Positions 25,601-33,971 of a DNA stretch of 64,000 bases are shown here, piece by piece (position 1 is the stretch's first letter; every line of letters begins with the position of its first letter). The notes under the pieces are model-generated. The model had not been told where the DNA came from and searched no databases. It worked only from the letters and a program-made list of their open reading frames with translations. A program made the translations under genes and the position numbers. Location of the stretch: NCBI GenBank assembly GCA_964036295.1, contig OZ038462.1:27517759-27581758 (forward strand), written 5' to 3'. The stretch comes from Plumapathes pennacea. Its lineage: Eukaryota > Cnidaria > Anthozoa > Antipatharia > Myriopathidae.

Positions 25601-26318
25601 AAATTTAAAAATTATTTTGATGTTTTTCTTCAGATTGCTTTCAGTTTAAATTTCTGTTCATTTTAGTACTATAATAACATAGAAAAATATAATTTGTAAG
25701 TTGATAAGATTCAGTGGTTTAGTGCTCGAATGAGGATCCTCAAAACATTTTGAAATGTAAACAATTAATAACGACTTGGGGAGGCACATCTCACACAAAT
25801 GCTTTCATTTCCGTTGTGCAGAACCGATTCTTCCGAAAATTACGAGGATTGTGGTAATATTTGTTCTGTAAAATCATTTTTAAAACCTAAAATAACCAAA
25901 AAAAATTAAACTGTAGCGAAGCTCCTCACTCGAAATACTTCATGTCAAAATTCAACATGGCGGGTCTATAAATACAGTATGTCTATACATGCGACTCAAA
26001 TAGGACATCCATACCTTGATCCACACTCTTGTAAGGAGGAGAGCTTGAAATTTTTGCCCTTTTGCTAGGTCTGGTGCTGCTTCGGGTGGACACACCGACA
26101 GAACCTCCGGGAAAATCGGATTCAATTTCGCCCGTTGAATCTTTGATGGCGTCCGCGTGGTCATCTCGAGGGTTGCACTTTACAGCTTGTTTCTGGGCGC
26201 GAGTTTCATGAAGAACCTGTCCTTCTTTGAGGCAAAATTCTTCTGACTCATCTATAACTGCATCGTGATTTCTTCTGGATGATTCTTGCCTTGAAGGGTG
26301 TGCGAGATCGGCAGTCAT
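19227..26318 (-). CDS. CRAMP1: CRAMP1, SANT-domain chromatin regulator (cramped homologue)
   Basis: The seven exons are 26015-26318, 22822-24582, 21825-22540, 21569-21599, 21412-21461, 20028-20096 and 19227-19481. They total 3186 nt, 1061 residues plus stop, and all phases agree. Exon 1 starts at MTADLAH and ends in a basic RPSKRAK segment like the vertebrate N-terminus. Exon 2 opens with the family signature: a KRQWESWGTKGKDAFFEALHEF SANT-like block, then QVRHFYYRTLNKISKY, LICYGELRKKM, TTIRYNGRNFKIKAPVCRALKKL and a conserved block ending KNPRLKTTVLP. A long Ser/Thr/Pro-rich middle follows, then the PQWLNGE and SFGSLLG motifs near the C-terminus. The family acts in the nucleus. Fly cramped is linked to Polycomb-type silencing, and CRAMP1 to histone-gene (H1) expression. 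Vertebrate CRAMP1 is longer (about 1270 residues). A start nine codons further upstream would require TTG and was not used. Confidence 0.93.
20146..20351. mobile_element. piggyBac-type MITE
   Basis: The body has ends CCCTTTCACTCTCAAG and CTTGAAAGTGAAAGGG, flanked by TTAG at 20146-20149 and 20348-20351, a one-base variant of the TTAA target. The interior matches the reference copy at 50561-50770, including the GTGATCAACTTCAATTTTCT block. Confidence 0.75.
20424..20526. mobile_element. Foldback element in the CRAMP1 intron
   Basis: An imperfect palindrome. GTGCAATACGGC...GTATTTTTAC...TTTTATTTTTTCGAGCCTG pairs with CAGGCGAGAAAAAATAAAA...GTAAAAATACAGCCGTATTGCAC. Arms are about 48 bases with a loop of a few bases. 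It resembles the GC-centred hairpin at 6759-6899 in design but not in sequence. Confidence 0.6.
22618..22685. repeat. AAT trinucleotide microsatellite
   Basis: About 20 AAT units, with one interruption, in the CRAMP1 intron between exons 2 and 3 (22541-22821). Confidence 0.95.
24583..26014. other. CRAMP1 intron 1
   Basis: A 1.4-kb intron with GT at 26014 and AG at 24583. It has AT-rich sequence with a G-rich patch near 24680-24715 (plus strand). No exon, clear repeat or mobile element was recognised in it. Confidence 0.7.
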
Positions 26319-27493
26319 CCTTAGCAAAACAAACGAGGAAGACAATGGCCGAATGGCCGACCGATCAGAACACTCGAAGCAACCGATGGATTTATATGAT
26401 TCTGGACAGCAAACTCTAATATTTTGGCAGCTATAAAACGGTAATAAAAGCTAAAGATTCACTAAAGGTTTATTCTTACAGTAGTTTCACCTTCTAACAC
26501 GGGGAGTCGAGCAGAGCAGAAAGAATATATAGTTATTAGAAATTACCAACGGTAAACGAACAAAACGCGGCGAGACGAACGGACAGGAAATTTACCTTTT
26601 CCTCGACCCATAATTTCGACAGCGAGTTTTCATTCGTCTATCCTGATAATGAGATCTTCCTTGGGCCAAAACAAAGCCACATAAGCAGCTATGAGTGCTC
26701 CAAGATTTTATCAAAATCGGTTGACCGAACGCATTTGCACTCGCGACGACGACTGAAGCGGCCTGGTATGGCATGTGAAACTGGTAGGTCAGGGGCAAAC
26801 TGGGCCTGTCTTTCTAGGTTCGACTTGGACCTTGAGAGGATTTAGTGATAATCGAATCCTGAACAAGGGATAACCTTTATGCATTCTTGCAGGATGCGAA
26901 GAAACTATAAGTTGCATGTGTTTTGGACAAAACGGACTAAATATTACCAACAAGCAACTGCAGTATGCATACCGATATTACAGATGGTACTATTTTCCTG
27001 ATTTCAGCATAGACACCATTTATTCTTGTTGGAGGTGCACATTTTTGTAGAAGAAATATTTCTTTGCAGCATGCAGAAGGCTGAATGATTATTGTCGTGG
27101 ATTTGGCAGATAACGGAAGTGAAGTGCAGGTGAGGGATAGTAACTACAGTAAAATATGGGACGTCACTACATGAAATCGCACATAATGGGGCACATTGAA
27201 TTTACAAAGATCACAGTGAATTATCTTTCACTAAAAGTATAATATAAACTGCCTACTTTCTGAACTACATTTTAAATATAAAGTTCCAGATCGTATTGGG
27301 AAGCGCTTTGCACAATGGGATGGGACCGATCATGACTGCATGCATGCGAACATGAACTGATCGAGATTCCTGAATAAAAACTGGTGAGTAAACTCGAGCA
27401 TACAGGATCACACAGATTAGCAATAACATCATTCTCTCTTGAGAAACACCAAATAACTTTACTCACATTGTACGAGGCTTGCAAACGAACGTA
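26319..27493. other. CRAMP1 upstream region
   Basis: Presumed 5' UTR and promoter region of CRAMP1. On the minus strand near 26610-26595 there is ATGGGTCGAGGAAAAG followed by GTAAAT. This resembles a short first coding exon (MGRGK) with a splice donor, but it does not join in frame to the CRAMP1 ATG exon through the acceptor near 26319. It could be a non-coding leader exon or an upstream frame. Nothing else was recognised. Confidence 0.4.
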
Positions 27494-27772
27494 TCATGGC
27501 ATACTTTCTTCACAGCCGCCAGCCGCTTCCACTGCTAATGCGTTAGGAACAGATCCCTGCAAGTACAGATGATCAGGAAAAACGCCTGAAAGACGTGAAA
27601 GAAGATTCCCCGGGTGAACGATGTAAACAAGCTTCCCCTCTCGTCGAGAAACGTCAATGTGCACGGAATCAGCTTTGATATTCAGGTTTTGGCGCGAGCC
27701 TCGGATGAGTGTTATATTGTCACGTGACAACTGTTTCTGGGCGCGCAGCGAACTCTGGTAACATTTCGCCAT
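27494..27772 (-). CDS. Unrecognised short reading frame or first exon
   Basis: A 92-residue open frame starting at an ATG in the context CCAAGATGGCGAAATG, which resembles the YY1-type motif found at the starts of many animal housekeeping genes. The sequence (NLNIKADSVHIDVSRREGKLVYIVHP and on) has no domain I recognise, no signal peptide and no membrane span. A GAAGAAA|GTATGC donor-like site lies just before the frame's stop, so it may be a first coding exon. The only following candidate on this strand, about 11 bases near 27461-27471, is too short to judge. It could also be a chance frame in a promoter region. Confidence 0.35.
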   Translation of the reverse strand: MAKCYQSSLRAQKQLSRDNITLIRGSRQNLNIKADSVHIDVSRREGKLVYIVHPGNLLSRLSGVFPDHLYLQGSVPNALAVEAAGGCEESMP

Positions 27773-28762
27773 CTTGGCATTTTAAATTTCTCAAATAATT
27801 TATGCAATTCTCATAGATTAGATTAATACTTCGGCAGAAAGGAGCCACGTTCTACGGGACTTTTCACAGATACCCTTTTGGTCTCCCCCCAGATATGAAT
27901 AGTCATTCAGTTGTTTTGCTGAAATTTAAGTTTTCATGATTGACTCAAATAAATGCTGCATACATTTTTTTGGTTTCCTGCAGATGATGGTTTGGGAAAG
28001 TTTTCTGAATTCAGGAGAACAAGAGTTCAATATTAGAACAATAGTTATATTTACAGTGTGTAAACTACTTGTTTATGACAGCAGCCCTTCATTACAAGAA
28101 TATAAAGATGAAAAATAAAAAGTCTCCCGCCATAACATGTTTTTGCTTTTATGCATGAGTGTATAGTATTTTTACATGAGCCTTTCCTAGAGATTGTTTG
28201 TGTTTCATGTAGCAAATCCCTTTAAAATAAAACACATGATTATCATGTTAGGGGGTTCAGCATGATTGATATGTGTGTTTTGTTTACCAAAACCCTGACC
28301 CAACCCCTGCTACATCAGGTCTTAACTATTGAATGTCACTAAAATTAGAATGATCTATCACCAATAGGAAATGTATGCATGAAATGCTTTGTAAATAAAT
28401 TTCTGCTTGAAAGGGCTTTTTTCTGATACATCAGGCTAGCCTTCGAGGTGGATAAATGGATAAATGGATAAATGTAGGCTCAGGCAGGTATCAAAAGCAC
28501 CAGAAAAAATAATATTTATTGGTAATAAAGCCTTGATAAGTAAAATATTGGACTGATAAAACCCCTAATTTTCAATGGAGGTATTAGGGTCTGTAGAATA
28601 GAATTAAGGTGTAAGAAATTGAAAGTCCAGCTGGAGTCTCTCGCAAAAGACTCTTGAGTATTTATAGTTCATCTTCTCAACCCCTCCTCATCATTAAGGG
28701 CTAGCCTTGTTATTTTTTATTTTCACAGGCCCTATTCCATTAATGCCACCCACACAGAGTGG
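27773..28762. other. Spacer between the short reading frame and TXNDC9
   Basis: About 1 kb of AT-rich sequence. It contains a triple GATAAATG direct repeat near 28451-28473. No gene was seen. Confidence 0.5.
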
Positions 28763-28768
28763 TTTATT
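28763..28768 (-). terminator. Polyadenylation signal of TXNDC9
   Basis: TTTATT on the plus strand, AATAAA on the coding strand, about 73 bases past the TXNDC9 stop. Confidence 0.6.
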
Positions 28769-28840
28769 GGGTTGGTAATGGTGTCTTCTTTACATGGCTA
28801 CATATAAAGTATGGGCGTTGTTTCTTAGTGGTCTTTTCAG

Positions 28841-29515
28841 TTAATAGTCATCATCATCATCATCATCATCATCATCGTCCATGTCTCTGGTGCTACGGAT
28901 GGTCTTCTTGGACAGGAAAGTCGTGCTGGGCTTGGGTGCCTTGTCGGGAGGTTGACTGAGGTCGCCATTATAGTTGATGACTCCGGCGCGGGCAATTCTC
29001 CACGCCATCATTTCAGTCGAGAACTCGTCGTGTCCGCCAAGATCGTCAAAACCCACGATCCTATCGACAAACTTGCCATCTTTGATGAGCAAAATTGCAG
29101 GGAGCATCTTTATGCTCAACCTGTCCACAAGAAACTTGCACTTCTCCACATCTATCTTTATAAACTTCGTCTCGATGTGCTTGGGGGCCAACAAAGCTAA
29201 ATGTTTGTCGACTATTTTGCACCTCCAAGTACTATCGCGGTAGAAATGACACACCACCCTCGGACTTTTCTTCGTCTCAGAGAAGAAATCAGAATCGCCT
29301 GCAATCTCGCTGTACTGACCATGCCCATATGTGAGCCATTCTTGCTTTTTCTGTGCCTGTTTCTTCAGTTGTTCTAACCGTTTCTCGCGTAAATCCTCCA
29401 AGTCATCCGACGTCATTCGGTCGAGTTTATCGATTTCCGAATCGACTTGTTGTTCCACCATTTGCGCCGCTTGAAGCAAAGAGCTCTGTATTGCACTCTC
29501 GACGTTATTTGCCAT
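28841..29515 (-). CDS. TXNDC9: TXNDC9, phosducin-like thioredoxin-domain protein
   Basis: An intronless frame of 224 residues against 226 in human. An N-terminal helical region (DSEIDKLDRMTSDDLEDLREKRLEQLKK) leads to QEWLTYGHGQYSEI. A thioredoxin-fold domain follows (VVCHFYRDSTWRCKIVDKHL, then TKFIKIDVEK, LPAILLIKDGK and VGFDDLGG). As usual for this family the redox CXXC pair is absent, and one Cys remains in WRCK. The protein is a cytosolic co-factor that binds the CCT/TRiC chaperonin and tunes tubulin and actin folding. The C-terminus ends in a run of about a dozen aspartates encoded by a GAT/GAC microsatellite (28846-28877), longer than the short acidic tail of vertebrates. It is divergent from TRMT10A. 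Confidence 0.95.
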   Translation of the reverse strand: MANNVESAIQSSLLQAAQMVEQQVDSEIDKLDRMTSDDLEDLREKRLEQLKKQAQKKQEWLTYGHGQYSEIAGDSDFFSETKKSPRVVCHFYRDSTWRCKIVDKHLALLAPKHIETKFIKIDVEKCKFLVDRLSIKMLPAILLIKDGKFVDRIVGFDDLGGHDEFSTEMMAWRIARAGVINYNGDLSQPPDKAPKPSTTFLSKKTIRSTRDMDDDDDDDDDDDY

Positions 29516-29669
29516 GTTTAGTGCTTCTATATGCTTATCCTTCTGAGCAAATCTCTGTTATTTTCTGTTGAAAGTTTTGAATGTTCGTTACCAGGCGTAC
29601 TGTACATACAAAAGGACGAGTACCCCTGGGACCCAGAGCGACCAAAGAGGCATTCGGGATAGAACCAAA
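29516..29669. promoter_or_regulatory. Shared divergent promoter of TXNDC9 and TRMT10A
   Basis: Only 154 bases separate the two start codons, on opposite strands, so the two genes must share a bidirectional promoter. At the TRMT10A start the sequence CCAAAATGGCGTCT matches the YY1-type initiator element often seen overlapping the ATG of housekeeping genes. No TATA box is evident in the expected place. Confidence 0.7.
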
Positions 29670-30754
29670 ATGGCGTCTGAACTTGCCGGAATCGAGTAAG
29701 TCGAAGTTCAGTGCATTTTACATTCGCGTCTTTGCCTAGAAGACTTAGGTTCTACTTTAATGTCCTCAGAGGAGTCAGGTTTTGCTATTCTGAGAAAATG
29801 GATGAGGAGATGACGCCGAGTGTTTGCAAAGAAGCCTCTGAATCTGAAGACAACGATAATAAGATAAGCGAGGGATTCACAGAGGAAACGGATACGAATA
29901 ACTCAAGGTCTGAAAATGTCAGTGATCCAGGGATTACAATGTCTAAGAATCAAAGAAAGCGGCTTCTTAAGCACCAGCGTTACCTCGAAGGCAAGAAGAT
30001 CAGGAAGCTGAAGAGGAAGGAGAAAAGACGAGAACTTCAAGAGAAGAAAAGAAACGAATCAGAGAAAGCCGAGCAACAAAGCGGGCAACCAATGAGAAAG
30101 AAACGTAGGATGGAATCAACGAGTGCTTCGCCTGTGAGAGTCGCTATCGATCTGAGTTTCGATGACCTCATGGCTGAACACGACATCAAGAAACTTGTGA
30201 AGCAAGTGCAGCGATGCTACGCTGCTAATCGCCGGGCGGAGCACCCGCTCCAACTTTACCTCACGAGTTTTGGAGGGCAGTCACAAGAGAAGCTGGATGC
30301 AACGGGCGGGCACTACCGAAGCTGGGACGTTCATGTCAGAAGCGAGACCCTCACCGAGGTATTCACAAAGGAAGACATAGTCTACTTAACGTCGGATTCA
30401 CCCAATGTGCTCGAGACTTTAGATATGACTAAGGTATATGTTATCGGTGGACTCGTAGATCATAACCACCACAAAGGTATCTGCTATAGACAGGCGGTAG
30501 AGAAGGGCCTCGGACACGCGCAGTTGCCTGTTGGGGAGTACGTGAAGCTTAATTGTAGGAAAGTTCTGACAGTGAATCACGTGTTTGAAATTCTTGTGCG
30601 GTTCGTTGAGACACAAGATTGGAAGGACGCGTTTTTTGAAGTTTTACCTGCAAGGAAAGTTGTAGGGGAGGCAGAAAAAAAAGTCAAAGTAGGAAAGAGT
30701 GAAGTTTGCGACGCCAGTAATACCAAGGAGCCGCTTAATGAAACTGAAACGTGA
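29670..30754 (+). CDS. TRMT10A: TRMT10A, tRNA guanine-9 N1-methyltransferase
   Basis: Two exons are proposed. Exon 1 (29670-29695) encodes MASELAGIE and ends GA before GTAAGTC. Exon 2 (29770-30754) starts after TGTCCTCAG. The junction is in frame and gives 336 residues, against 339 in human. Without splicing, translation could start at the ATG at 29798 (MDEEMTPS, 318 residues). An acidic N-terminus and a long basic coiled segment (SKNQRKRLLKHQRYLEGKK) precede the SPOUT methyltransferase domain. That domain has VAIDLSFDDLM, HPLQLYLTSFGG, VYLTSDSPNVL, then VYVIGGLVDHNHHKG with the conserved Asp, and LPVGEYVKLNCRKVLTVNHVFEIL. The enzyme makes m1G9 in tRNAs using S-adenosylmethionine. Confidence 0.94.
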
Positions 30755-30865
30755 AGTACAAATCTGAAATCGAAATCAATTAGGACTTCCAACCTGTGTT
30801 TATAAGGAATGGTTAAATGAATTTTAAAGTAATAGTTAACAAGTCTATTGTAACCAATTGTCACA

Positions 30866-30871
30866 AATAAA
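30866..30871 (+). terminator. Polyadenylation signal of TRMT10A
   Basis: AATAAA about 112 bases after the stop. A second AATAAA at 30924-30929 may be an alternative. Confidence 0.6.
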
Positions 30872-31088
30872 GTTCAACAATAGGTCAATCTATTCTTTCC
30901 TGCCGCTTGTAAATCCGTCGAGCAATAAAACTGAGTGCTGATGTGATGTAAATTGTGTTTGGTTTTACTTACTTTGAAGAGACCAATCAGCAGACTGCGA
31001 GGAAATGCCACGCCACTTGCTTACTTGTATCAGCAGACACAGGGTGCAGAGGAGTTTGCTTGCTTTATTATGTAAAACCCTATATACT

Positions 31089-31260
31089 GAAGGATACCGC
31101 AGAACAATTATTACTTCGCGGACGCGCGAATACATGAAGGATACCGCGGAACAATTACATCGCGGGCGCGCGAAGGCATACGTGCAAGATATAATCTGTA
31201 TAAGTGTATTGCTTGGCGCGCGCGCGGTGGAATCGTCTTGTTCTGCGGTATCGTTCATCA
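31089..31260. repeat. 47-bp tandem repeat with inverted tail
   Basis: Two units of GAAGGATACCGC...GAACAATTA...CGCG-ACGCGCGAA begin at 31089 and 31136. A related inverted piece, TTCTGCGGTATCGTTCATC, lies at 31242-31260. GC-rich CGCGCG cores contrast with the AT-rich surroundings. Confidence 0.7.
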
Positions 31261-31756
31261 AGTTACTGTATGTACGGTCTTACATAACGGAAAACGACCG
31301 AACTTCTCTGTGCTGTGCAGCAGATCGCAATCGGTTGTTGCTGAAGAATGCTGCCAAACTTGGACCAACTCAAAAACTTAGCTAACCCAAAATTAAAACA
31401 ATCACACGATTACTTTCTGCATACATCCGTAAATTGATCTATGTAAAACCACAAAGCTACGCAATGCTCCTCCCTGCCACATAATTTAATAGTTCCACAG
31501 AGTACACAAAAACAAACCTCGGATCAACTTGTACATAAAAGACAAGCAGTTCTATTTTACCATATTTCAATTCATCCTACAAAAATATATATTATGTGAC
31601 ATCGCCTATTAAAGCTAGGAATGAATTGGACTTTTAAGATTTGGGAAAACAGTCAGCTTTGCTGTGTCTTATCGACAGAGAAGCACCAAACAAAAACAAA
31701 ACCAAAACAAAGACAAAATGCATCCTAGATAAAAACTATACCGCAGTTGTAGAACC

Positions 31757-31935
31757 TTTAACCTTTTAACTCTGAGTGATCAAATTCAATTTCTCGTTTA
31801 AATCTCAAATCAGAGGTATATCATATTGTAAGGATAATTTAGTACTTCATAGCTCACCCAGATGAAAGCTGGTACGTTTTCTTCTCAAAAGGTTGTGGGA
31901 ATTTGAACCTTGAGTTCAGGAGTGAAAGAGTCCAC
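31757..31935. mobile_element. Decayed piggyBac-type MITE
   Basis: Recognisable by TTTAACCTTTTAACTCTGAGTGATCAA at the left, an internal TATCATATTGTAAGGA block, and GAGTTCAGGAGTGAAAGAGT at the right. Both ends have several mismatches to the family. Confidence 0.6.
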
Positions 31936-32636
31936 TCACATCCAAGGTGTGGTACATAATAATGAGACTGGCTCGGTGTGTTAGTATATCAATACTTTTA
32001 TGCGTATTCCTTGTAAATTGTGCAGCTCCTGGCTGTCAATTGAAAATTATAAAGATCTCTTGTGAGTAATCTAGTAAGTCGTTTTCACAAAGGTGTCAGA
32101 CCATTCAAACCCGACGCTTTCATCAATTTCCAATATAAGAAGTTGGACGAATTCATAAGCAAGTGTTGTAGTAAACGTTTGTGGTACTCAATGTAGCCAT
32201 CCTGACACAAATAGAATTGCACCGGCGTTGAGACCAAAATAAAAAACACACCCAGTGAAGGAAAACGAACAAAGAGACAAACAAATGAACAAAATCAAGT
32301 ATGTGGCGTTTGTATGATGGCGTCACTCTCTCCAGTTTCCCTCCAGTCTTCGTTAGCAACGAAATAAACATTTCACGTTCTATCATACGACAGTTTTGAA
32401 TATGCCTGAAAGAACTCTGGTATTTGCAGTAAATTAACGCCATCACGCAAATCCTCTTATCGATGAAACGTTCGGATACAAACAAAATGTGGAGCCTGCT
32501 CTCACTGGCCCACACGCGGCCTCGTTTTCATTCTTGATGGGGAGGCATGTAGTTCCCACGCCCTCACGTCGCACAAGCGGAAAACTCACTGTGCCCTGCA
32601 CAACTCTAGCTTCCGGTTTTCTGATCAGTACTCGAG

Positions 32637-33971
32637 TCAGAGTTTGAAATTGTTGCTGGTGTGGTTGGTTGACAACGTGTGCTGCGGCCCCAGCAGTCCT
32701 ATCCGCTGTTTCTGCTTCCGCTGCTCGGTCATCTACACGAAAATCAAAGTGATCAACTATAGTCTTCTTCAGTATGTCAGTTGAGTTGCATAATACAGTA
32801 AGGAGAATCTGGTATTTGATAGCTTGATAAAATAAAAACTAGTTGGGAGACTACGTCTTTAGTTGATTGAACTAAATATTCTCACTACGTTTTATCGTGA
32901 AATAAATCAGCACAAATTCAGAAAGTGTATTGAATACGGAAAGCAGCGACAGTCATATCGATCAGTCATAACGTGGGCGCCTCAGGAAAGTCGAGCTCTG
33001 GATGTAAATATAAACATGGGCACGCAAAGCATCTACGGTGAGAGGGTCTCTGGTATACCCAGAGGAAAACATAAGATGTTACTAATGTAGTTATTCCTTT
33101 CAGTCGGGTCAGAATACTGATACATCAGAAGAGAGGGCATGTTTTTTTTTCCTACCTGCTCTTTGAGCTCAGCCAGCTGCAGAGACAGGGTGTGTATAAG
33201 TTTCGTCGAGTTCTCTAACTTTTCATTCAAGTTGCGCATTTCATTCTGTTCGCCTTCCGTTTCGTCAATCGCCAAACTCATGGCACGCATGCGTGGAAAC
33301 CAGTCCAGATTTCGAGCCTAAGAGCATTGAGTGTTGAAGAATCTTGGATTAATGACCTTTATGACAATACGCAGGACAAGTAAAAAGGGCAACACCACAA
33401 CTATGAAAACACGTCAAGGTTATAAGAAAAAAGGTTGTCAAAAAGTTAAAAAGTTCCACTTCCTGGGCTGTCAAGTCGGTATGACCACTCAAGTAAAACG
33501 GTTTACTAGTGAAAACATTGTAACAGCAGTGTTTAGGTTATTGTTGAGTGTTTTTTTTTTATAATTTTAGGTTGGACAGAGAGATATGTTTAAGCGAAAG
33601 GTTTGTCTCACTCGCACACACAAACATTCCCTTTCTACGTTTTCATAGCACACTCGTTCAATCCTCGATTACCATGTTTTATCGAAGGCAAAAAAAAAGC
33701 AAAGACATAAAGAAAGTTGTGATGTGGGGTAAACCTTCAAATTTTAAGCTGAGACAAAATCCAGGATTAGTTTTAGTGTTCTTTGAACGACTGTAGCCAG
33801 GTGGACCAACCTTAATCAGCTGACTAACGTAGCTCTCGGGCCCCGTGAACTCCGTGGATGCTTTGACCCGCAGCATTACTATGAAGTACAAGTAATGCCA
33901 CATGTTGTGTTGAGAGTTGATGTGCTCGTCAAACGACACAGATTTGTTATCGAATGCTGACCGATCAAGAC
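32637..33971 (-). other. ITPR1: ITPR C-terminal tail exons
   Basis: Exons 33811-33971, 33156-33317 and 32637-32732. The first completes the linker domain after S6. Together with CFIC in the previous exon, its [11 protein letters not shown] histidines form the conserved Cys2-His2-type zinc site. Then come [15 protein letters not shown], the TGPESYV motif and a coiled-coil segment ([17 protein letters not shown]). The last exon carries [16 protein letters not shown] and the TGA stop at 32637-32639. This region couples IP3 binding to the gate and helps hold the tetramer. Confidence 0.93.

Larger units (their letters stand above)
30872..32636. other. Convergent spacer between TRMT10A and the IP3 receptor
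   Basis: Holds the 3' UTRs of two converging genes. It includes a GC-rich 47-bp tandem repeat (31089-31190) and a decayed piggyBac-type MITE (31757-31935). No clear polyadenylation signal for the receptor gene was found close to its stop. Confidence 0.6.

Noticed and set aside
26316-26345. Start of CRAMP1 nine codons further upstream
   Set aside because: That position is TTG, not ATG. The first ATG in the exon, at 26318, is in frame and gives a family-like N-terminus.
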